A stretch of 64,000 nt of DNA from Cryptomeria japonica (Eukaryota; Streptophyta; Pinopsida; Cupressales; Cupressaceae). Numbering within the stretch: position 1 is the first letter of the stretch; every line of letters begins with the position of its first letter. Shown here piece by piece: positions 56,407 to 64,000 of the stretch. The notes beneath the pieces were generated by a model that saw only the letters and a list, made by a program, of their open reading frames with translations, had not been told where the DNA came from and did not search any database. The position numbers were made by a program, and so were the translations under genes. Where the stretch lies: the NCBI RefSeq assembly GCF_030272615.1, contig NC_081415.1, positions 260,340,425 through 260,404,424 of the forward strand, in the 5' to 3' direction.

Positions 56407-59187
56407 ATGGTTGAAACCCGCCTTCAAAAATCTAGGAGAATTGCTAAAGAAGCTCAAGAATCCGCAAACATGAGTTCTTATGAGTATGACAATGATCTAT
56501 TCTTCAATCCTGAGCACACTACATTACCAGACATGGATGTTTATAGAAACAATCCAAATGTGGAAAGCGCAAACACTATAAACAACAATACTACACACAA
56601 TGACAATGTGGACAACTCTTCAATACTATCAGCAGACATAGAAGACTCCATAATGAATCCTCATTTCAATAGATTGGTTGAAGAGATAATGAGGAGAGAT
56701 CGACAGTGCTTTTTACACATGATGGCACAAAGTGGAGTTAAAATACCTCATGACTTTGACATGTCTCAACTTATGGAAAGTCGACCCTCACAACAAACTC
56801 AATCCAACATGGATCAAAGGAGACCAAATAGTGGAGGAAATAGAGGACCGAATATGATGCCTGAGTCACCATCAGTTTTGCTTCAAAAACCAGAGATCCC
56901 ACATACACAAGCTCAAACATATGATACTTACCTTCGAAGACCATCATGGAAGCCTTATGCAGACAGATATGCTCAATCACATGCTCAAGGTATGGATCAA
57001 TCAAAACAAGTAGATATTCAAAGGCATCCCCAAAATTTTGACACAAGGAGACCTCATGTCAAAATTGGGGGCAACACAATGGAAAATGAAATGCCTATTG
57101 AATATGGTATATATGCACAAAATAGACATGGGGTCCCTCAACATGAAGTTATGCCAAGTGCTCCATATATGCCACATCAATATAGACCTCCATATGGACA
57201 TGTCTACGATCAGTATCATCCATACATGCAACAAGCTCCTCCTCAAATGGGTGTTTCAAACATGGGGTATGCTACAAGAAATCAATCTCCTCCCAAGAAT
57301 AATTTGGAGCAACAAATAAGAGATTTATAAAAGAAGATGGAGGACATGAGTACATCAAAACCTACATACACTATGAGAGATATATGTCCTTATCCCTTTG
57401 ATAAGAGCATTCCAATGCCTCCGTTTCCTGCACACTTTGTGACGCCAAAATTTGATAAGTATAGAGGGAGAGGAGACCCCAAGGCACACATAAGACAATT
57501 CTTCACAGCTTGCATTGAGGTAGCGGCAGAAGAAACATACTTGATGAGGTTGTTCCCACAGAGCTTAGGCGATCAAGCTATGGAATGGTTTTCTCAATTA
57601 CCTCCTGGTATTAAGTCATGGGGCGACTTAGCAGAGGCATTCATTCAGCATTTCTCTTACAATATAGAAACAGATGTCTCAGTTACTACCTTGTGCAATC
57701 CTAAGCAAAAAGAAGGAGAATCTTTCGCAACATTTTTACAAAGATGGAGAAATCTAGCTAGCAGATGCTCTTGCGAAATCCCACAGAAGCAAATGGTAGA
57801 AATGTTCACACAAAATGTTAACAAGGCTATTGGCTATGATCTCAGGAAAGCTTGTTTGTCTACATTCAAGGATGTTATTGAAAAGGGCCTAGCAACAGAA
57901 AGAGTCTTAATTGAACAAGGAGTCATTAAGATATTCAAAGAAAACAAAGAGGACTTTAAAGGAAAGGACAAACCAAAATTTTGGAACAAGAACAAGAACA
58001 CAGTTAATGATGGTGTTGTTGATGCCAACACAGTGAGACCCAAGTTCGTCTTTTATGGATCAAGTTCTACCAACAATCAGGTGAACACTCAAACAACTTC
58101 TAGACCACGAAGGAAGTACACTCCATTGGGAGAACCACTTGAATCAGTATTCAAAAAGCTTGTGGCAAACAAAGTGATCACAGTTCTAGATTTTCCTCCA
58201 TATGAACCAAAGGTCAAACCAAATTGGTGGAATGATGATGAGTATTGTGAATTTCATAAGAGTAAGGGTCACAAGACAGGTAATTGCCATCGATTGAAAA
58301 ACATTGTGCAAGATCTCATTGATAGAGGTGAAATTGAGATTGAGGGACATTCATCTAATCAAGAACATGAGGTGTTTAAGGAACCATTCCCAAAACATGA
58401 CAAAGGAAAAGGCAAAGTCACAGATGATCAAGCCAATTACACTAGAGCACCTTACAATTATGATTCTACTATCAATCACATCTCGATGGACAATCATATC
58501 TCTACTATTACTATCAAAAACAAAAATCCTGAGAATCCTCCTCAGAGACCCAAGATTGTCCTAAGAGGTGTTGGATCTTCTTCTGAACCTACCTCTGAAT
58601 GTCATGTTACAACTCGTCGAGGTAAAATCACGTTGCTAGGTGCCTCCACTAAAAATACGGCTCCTTCATCAACCAAGCCTGAGTATGACCTTGTAGAACA
58701 GTTAGGGAAGACACTCACGCTCATTTCCATACTTGAGCTCTTACGCATATCCCCCACTCATAAAGCTATTCTTGACAAAATCTTGAGAGACACTACCGTT
58801 CCTACTGATCTGAACGTGGACCAGTTTCAAGCCATGGTGGGATACCTTTCCATTCCACACTCTCTTACATTCACAGAAGCCAATGACGCCTTCGTAAGTC
58901 AACCACATAATGCACCTTTACACATTGAAGCCTTCATACACAAACATAGAATCAAACGAGTCTTGATAGATGGAGGAGCAGGTCTGAATATTTGTACATT
59001 GAGCACAATTAAACAATTGGGATATTCTGATAAAGCTGTGAATTCAACAAATCAAATCACCATCAAGGCATATGATGATGAAGAGCGCTCATCCAAGGGC
59101 ATGGTCACCTTACCTCTCAGAGTTGGGCCAGTTACAAGGATGTGGTTTGTCAAGTCCTTGATCTTGATCTCACATACAACATATTAA
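56407..59187 (+). pseudogene. Element I Gag-protease polyprotein (Ty3/Gypsy, Tat type)
   Basis: The start ATG at 56,407 (MVETRLQKSRRIAKEAQES) opens a 926-codon frame with a single in-frame stop at 57,328-57,330, between EQQIRDL and KKMEDM. The first 300 residues are Gln/Pro/Asn/Tyr-rich. The Retrotrans_gag domain follows (KFDKYRGRGDPKAHIRQF, AMEWFSQLPPGIKSW, FATFLQRWRNLASRC). At about 58,250 lies the finger CEFHKSKGHKTGNC, and at 58,960 the protease motif VLIDGGAGLNICTLSTIKQL, with the DGG variant usual in Tat elements. A one-base frame change near 59,140 moves the protease end into the next frame. Gag packages the RNA and the protease would cut the polyprotein. Confidence 0.9.
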
Positions 59188-60518
59188 TAGGACGTCCTTG
59201 GATTCATGAAATGAGAGCAATACCATCTACATATCATCGATGTATCAAGTTCCCACACAATGGAGCTGAAGTGACTGTCAAAGCAGATCCAAATCCATTC
59301 ATATATTGCAACAATCTACAACCTAGATCAGAAATAACAATCCCAGTCAATTGCGAAGCTATTCCTTCATCGGCATATGTGGATCCTGAATCCTTAAAAT
59401 ATTCTACATCCAAACAAGCAGAGCTAAAAGAAAAATTCAAGTTTAAAGACATGGGATGTGGTGAGTATATCTTTCATGTTGATCAACTCCCACTATCTGC
59501 TAAGGTATTCAGTCAACAAGAACAAATTACAAACAATTTGCAATATCAAGGAATTGGGTGTGAACCACCTAGTGTTGTGGCTACTAAGTCCGAATGCAAA
59601 TCTCCTCTAGTGGTGCAAGCATCTCTTGATATCAATAATCCTAAGAGTGGTTCCAACAAAGAATCTATTGAGTGTATTGCCATCCCTCTTGAGAACTCAC
59701 ATAGCTTTACCATTTCATCCACTCATTCCATTTCCACTCCACTTCCAGACTTGGATCAACAAGAATTACAAAAGCCCTTACTCATTGGGGATCAAGAATC
59801 AAGCTATGAACAGAAAAATCTAAAAGTCAAAACTAAAGATAAGTCCTTTAGTACAAATCAAAATCAAAAGCTATTGGACTCTGCAAAAATCAAAGTCAAG
59901 GATAAAAATCCCATGAAGAAAAAAGAACAAGAGATGATTTCCCCTAATACCAAAATAACTGGGGGCAAAAGTTCTACAATTTTAAGTCAAAAAGAATACT
60001 TGTTGATCCTTAGTCTCTATCATGCTATCCTACTTTCACTTCTTTTCACAGTCATAAGCCTTGATAACTCATCCACTTGTTCCATACATATATTCTCTTC
60101 TAGTGATACATCATGGACCTTTAATGGAGCTTCCTCAAGGGACTTTGTTATCAGGGATGCCCAAACTTCTTCAGGTGACACGCATATGGGCCTGCGTAGT
60201 CCACACGGTAGTAATTCTATCTCAATTCCTTCATCGAGGAAGATATTCACTCGAGCTACACATCATTCAGTCAAGGAACAATGCAGTTACAATCACAAAG
60301 TCAAGCCTCGCACATTTGAGGTAGGTGACTTGGTTCTCAGAGAAAACCCCAAGAATCAGCAAGACAGAGATAAGAAGGGCAAGTTCGAACCAAACTGGCT
60401 TGGTCCTTACATCATCACAGCGGTATATGGATCTGGGGCATATCAGCTCTCAACTACAGAAGGTGAACCCTTGGAGGATCCTATCAACAGCATGCACCTT
60501 CGCAGGTTCTACACATAA
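59142..60518 (+). pseudogene. Element I protease tail fused to integrase C-terminus; RT and integrase core missing
   Basis: After the frame change this 458-codon frame continues the protease (VLDLDLTYNILIGRPWIHEM). A variable Lys/Ser-rich stretch follows, with one hydrophobic segment (EYLLILSLYHAILLSLLFT, about 60,000). A small RNase H-like remnant (SWTFNGASSRDF, about 60,113) comes next, and then the integrase C-terminal domain (KVKPRTFEVGDLVLRENPKN, KFEPNWLGPYIITAVYG, MHLRRFY). RT, most of RNase H and the integrase zinc finger and catalytic core are absent, yet the frame stays open through the joins. This is an internally deleted, non-autonomous pol. An open frame across several deletions suggests the short form itself may have been propagated. 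Confidence 0.85.
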
Positions 60519-60589
60519 GCTCTTTGGAACATCCTAATTCAAAAATACAAAAAAAATTATAAAACAAAAAAATCGTTACTTGGTGAAAA

Positions 60590-60725
60590 CCTGGCAAACA
60601 GGCACCTTGTGACACAACAAAAATTGAAAAAATCGAAAAAAAAGTAAAGAGAAATAATTTCGTCCAACGGTGAAAACCACTTCGGTGGCGCCCTGGGCAA
60701 GTACCATGGTGAAAATTGGGTCACC
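60590..60725 (+). other. Hairpin cluster after the element I pol stop
   Basis: Three short perfect hairpins follow the coding region: CCTG-GCAAA-CAGG (60,590-60,602), CCAC-TTCG-GTGG (60,677-60,688, a UUCG tetraloop in RNA) and GGTGA...TCACC (60,708-60,725). The word GGTGAAAA occurs three times. Probably an RNA element of the genomic transcript. Confidence 0.5.
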
Positions 60726-62227
60726 AGCGCCATGCGTAGAGACTTTTCTTCTCCCTCTTTCAGGATTCTCTTTCATCTTTCACTTTGCACACACTCACAA
60801 CCTATTCGTTCACGATAAACTTACCTATTCCCATCATGGTTTGTTATTGATCTACCTAAGATTGGTTAGCCATCCATAACCCTCCCTTTTCACTCCCTTT
60901 CCATCCATAATAAATCAGATCCTATCTGTGGCTAAGGCAAATCCTACGTCTAGTGATGGGTGTGGAACTGGGAACATCACATGTTTCGAGGAGTACAGTT
61001 TCTTCCAGCTTCCTTCAAGTCTATTCGCGCACAATCCGCAATAAAGCAACATTTACATCGCAGATCTGCAATAAAGTTCCGTCTTCTCCGCAATAAAGTA
61101 TCAGTTTCATGGATTTAGTCAGTTTCAAATGAGACACAGTGGCAACAGTGGGCTTCAACAAAATCAAATCTTTCAACAGACTCAGACAACATTATGGTTC
61201 AGTGTTAATTTATCCCTTTTGTGAAAGTGAACATTGTGACCACAATCAAACATGACTTATACAAGTGACAAGAGACACTAAGCTTGAGGACTACAATGGA
61301 TGTTGGTGTCGAGTCTTGGTTTTCTTTTGATTTTATCTTTTTGGTGACATGTCTTTTAGCTTTTCCAAGATGTCTCTGGCTAGAGATTCTATCTCCAGGA
61401 TGTCTTTGACTAGAAAGGCGAGGATGGGGTATCGTCACCTATTTGCATTTGTTGTCTGTGGATTGTTTTTTAGTAATGCTATGACTTGTCCAAGGATATG
61501 AGGACACTGTGAGTCTAGTATGAACTGGGGCATTCCTTGTTTGTGACTGTCTTATCTCCATGCAAACAGGTACAATGACTTTCTGGGCCGAACAAATGCC
61601 TCGATTGTCATAACCTATTCTGCCATAATAAAGCTCAATGATGATAATGCACAAGAAGCTCTTTCACGTTCATATCTTCTGCCTTCCATCCCCCTTTCTT
61701 GATTGACTTCCATTGTCCTTCTCGAGTCCGCGTAGCCCGCTATCACATGACTGAGTATAATGACACACCAAAAACATTTGCATTTCATATAGTTACACCT
61801 GCATCACCACATATAAGCATTTCATACATACATATAGATATCACAATTGCATCACATCCTGCATACAACACATGTTAGCACATCTCACATTTTCATTATG
61901 TAAATAATCATTTGCATTATCATATTCATTTGCATTACATACATTCACATTTGCATCATGCATCACATCTAAAACATAAAAGAACAAAAATATATTGCAT
62001 TGCATCATATAAACATCCATATCATAAAACATGTATTACATAAGAACATTTCATCACATAAGGTACACATGCATATAGCTGCCGCAAAAATAATGACTCA
62101 TCTTATATATAATCAAATGTGTCATGATACAATGATGTCAAAAGACTCATATGGCTACAAAATCACCCGCAGGTGTCTACAATACAAAAATGATACATAT
62201 ACTGATACAAAGGGGAGCCCTCTATGG
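60726..62227. other. No gene recognised; spacer between pol and antisense ORF of element I
   Basis: Moderately AT-rich spacer. Positions 61,790-62,060 are rich in CAT/GCATCA words. No reading frame or repeat edge can be supported; the 3' LTR of element I is not here. Confidence 0.6.
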
Positions 62228-64000
62228 CTATGATGAACTCCCTCCCTCGGAGCCGCCTGGCCTCGATGGACGCTGAGCTGTAGATGGACCTGCTCCAGGA
62301 TCCCCCTGCCTATCTGGTGGTGGTGGAGGACCCATGACCCCACCACTAGATGCCTACCTCCTACGACTCCCTCCCGTAGTCGTCGCTGTCCGCGATGGTC
62401 TATGGAAGCTCCTCGCCCGCTGATCCGCTGACACTGCACCATAGTAGAGGTCCCTCCAGTAACCAATCTCCTCTCCGGCTCGCAGCACATATGCGTAGCC
62501 TGCCCCTATGTCCTCTGCCGCCTGCCTCCCTGCCCTCAGAGCTGTCTCAGCCTCAGTATATTACTGGATGGCCTGATCCCTCTCTCGCTCTGTATCTCGG
62601 AGCCTGATCCTGAGGCGATCCCTCTCCCGCTGCAACTCCTGGATCTCGTCTGCCTGGCCCTGGCAGATCTCTCTCAGCTCTAGCAGCTCATCCTCCTCGG
62701 GATCCCCACCCTCAGCCTCGGCCTGTGCCTCCTCCTCTGCGGGTGCCTGTACCTGTGCCTGCCCCTGTACTTGTCTGGGTGCCTGAACCGGTGCCTGTCT
62801 CTGTACATGCCTCAGAACTTGCACCTGTCTCTGTACCTATGCCTGTACTGGCACCTGTCTCTGTACCTGTCCCTGCCTCTGTCCCTGTGCTGCTGGTACC
62901 TGCAAGGGCAATCCACCTCGACCCCTCACCACCTGGGCTACTCCCTCCTGTCCTCCCTCCCTCCGAGGTGCCACCCGCCTCTCCCCCACTACTCCCCTCC
63001 GTCTACGTCGGCCCCTACCTCCATCCCCTCCACCATCATCATCATCATCCCCTCCAACCTCTCCCTCCAGCAGCTCTCCCGGATCTATCAACCGTGGAAA
63101 TGGATGCTCTGCCCAATATGCAGAGTACTCTGCGTCCATACCCACATCTTCAACCTCCGGCCACATATCCCAGGGTAGTGGCATCATCTCTGTCATCTGT
63201 GTCACGGCCTGATCATACAATAACAATGGCCCGAACTGTGCCTAATCCCTGACTGTACGGGCATACATGCCTGAGCCTCGCGGCATCCTCTGGATCCTGC
63301 CGAACTGTCTGCCTACCCTGTTAACCAGCTGTCTCTCCAAAATGTAGGGTGTCCGCCCAATCAGATATCTACTCCTAAATGTATATGGCAGCTCTAAGGC
63401 GTCATCCTCCCACTCCTCGCACCCCAGGTACGGGCTCCAGATGACTGTGTCAATATCATCTATAACATGCCTCCAGTGCTCCAGCTGACCAATCCGAGGC
63501 TGTGACGTAATCATATCATACAAATGTACAAAACTCTGTCCATGCCCTCTGCCCCTGAAGTGAATCGGCCGTGTGATAGGAAGGTGCTCATATGCCCAAA
63601 CCTGCAGCAATGTAACCCCACAGCCCAGTCCCACTGATCCGTGATAGACAAACTGATGCAGCTCATAATACAAATGCGCCAAGACACATGGCCCCCATGC
63701 ATATCTAGTGTGCTCAGTCACCAGTATCTCCAGTGCTCCTCCCCAGCCCACTGCCAATCCCCGTGTAGCCCTGTCAGGACACAAGAACCCACTGATGGCT
63801 CCTCCGATCACAGCTGGCAGCGCTAAACCTGTCGCGGTCATGGTATCCCATGCGACGTGCCCTGCTCTCATCTCCAACCCGGGATCCTGGAATACCCGTC
63901 TCAGCGCCTCTCTGTCTCCATCTTGATCATATGGAATCAGCTCTCCATTGATCGGTATGTGCAGTATCCTATATACATCCTCGAGGGTCACTGTCATCTC
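62228..64000 (-). pseudogene. Antisense plant mobile domain (PMD, MAIN/MAIL1-like) ORF of element I, partial
   Basis: On the minus strand one frame runs from the window edge to TAG at 62,228-62,230, about 590 codons, with in-frame stops at 63,242, 62,837, 62,561 and 62,354 and no frameshift. The upstream part matches the plant mobile domain: MTVTLEDVYRILHIPINGEL, then GYLCP-like FLCPDRATRG, then WGPCVLAHLYYELHQFVYHG, LLQVWAYEHLPITRPIHFRG and HWRHVIDDIDTVIWSPYLG. The tail is Asp/Gly/Arg-rich, then Gln/Val/Pro-rich, then a short coiled coil (LQRERDRLRIRLRDTERERD). Cellular PMD proteins (MAIN, MAIL1) act with PP7-type phosphatases in gene silencing; PMD ORFs are also carried by transposons. The region is far more GC-rich than the rest of the window. 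The N-terminus lies beyond 64,000. Confidence 0.85.

Larger units (their letters stand above)
53078..64000 (+). mobile_element. Element I: Ty3/Gypsy Tat/Ogre-type retrotransposon, pol-deleted, continues past the window
   Basis: It consists of a 5' LTR (53,078-53,850), a Gypsy-type primer site, a 2.5-kb leader, Gag-protease, a shortened pol that jumps from protease to the integrase C-terminus, a hairpin-rich stretch and then an antisense PMD ORF. Tat-lineage features are the CX2HX4HX4C Gag finger, the VLIDGGAGLNIC protease motif and an antisense extra ORF in the position reported for this lineage. The 3' LTR is not in the window. Over 10.9 kb are visible. Confidence 0.85.

Noticed and set aside
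56073-56414. Three overlapping plus-strand frames just before the element I Gag start
   Set aside because: They overlap in different frames, have no recognisable domain and end where the true Gag frame begins; probably leader sequence.

Overview
This window looks like intergenic DNA from a large, repeat-rich land-plant genome. The evidence is nested Ty1/Copia and Ty3/Gypsy LTR retrotransposons, initiator-Met-type primer sites, a plant LINE ORF1 (DUF4283 plus CCHC) and a plant-mobile-domain reading frame. A gymnosperm is plausible from the density of old, decayed elements, but the sequence alone does not settle it. I see no intact host gene, tRNA, rRNA or CRISPR array. Elements are lettered A to J here for reference.

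Layout. 1-12.8 kb: old, decayed sequence with an LTR-like direct repeat (1-248 and about 10.85-11.57 kb), a LINE ORF1 pseudogene (3.36-4.68 kb, minus) and an unrecognised minus-strand ORF (8.1-10.7 kb). 12.83-31.82 kb: Copia element A (minus, TSD CCATG), split by three later insertions: D (14.87-16.42 kb), C (17.32-21.70 kb) and a complete Copia element B (21.72-27.95 kb, minus). 33.06-37.44 kb: 5'-truncated Copia E (plus), split by solo LTR F (34.43-35.88 kb). 40.25-43.28 kb: 3'-truncated Copia H (plus). 44.05-51.81 kb: element G (plus, perfect TSD TTAAA), with both LTRs, a four-zinc-knuckle gag and a second ORF of about 1,095 codons but no protease, integrase or reverse transcriptase. About 52.9-53.08 kb: primer site and LTR end of a minus-strand relative of G (J), cut by the next element. 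53.08 kb to the window end: Ty3/Gypsy element I of Tat/Ogre type, with a palindrome-rich LTR, repeated leader, Gag-protease ORF, a protease-to-integrase-tail fusion lacking reverse transcriptase, and an antisense plant-mobile-domain (PMD) ORF running off the right edge.

How the parts work together. A, B, E and H once encoded the Copia Gag-protease-integrase-RT-RNase H polyprotein; each now carries visible inactivating lesions. G and I look non-autonomous: they keep LTRs, primer sites and Gag-like proteins but lack reverse transcriptase, so they would have depended on relatives for copying. Both also carry extra coding capacity: G ORF2 in sense, I PMD in antisense. G ORF2, the PMD ORF and the 9.8-10.7 kb ORF all keep one reading frame over long distances and are broken mainly by in-frame stops, as expected from C-to-T decay of methylated DNA. 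The most noteworthy candidate is G: a Sirevirus-like, pol-less retrotransposon with a large unrecognised second protein and a possible internal promoter.
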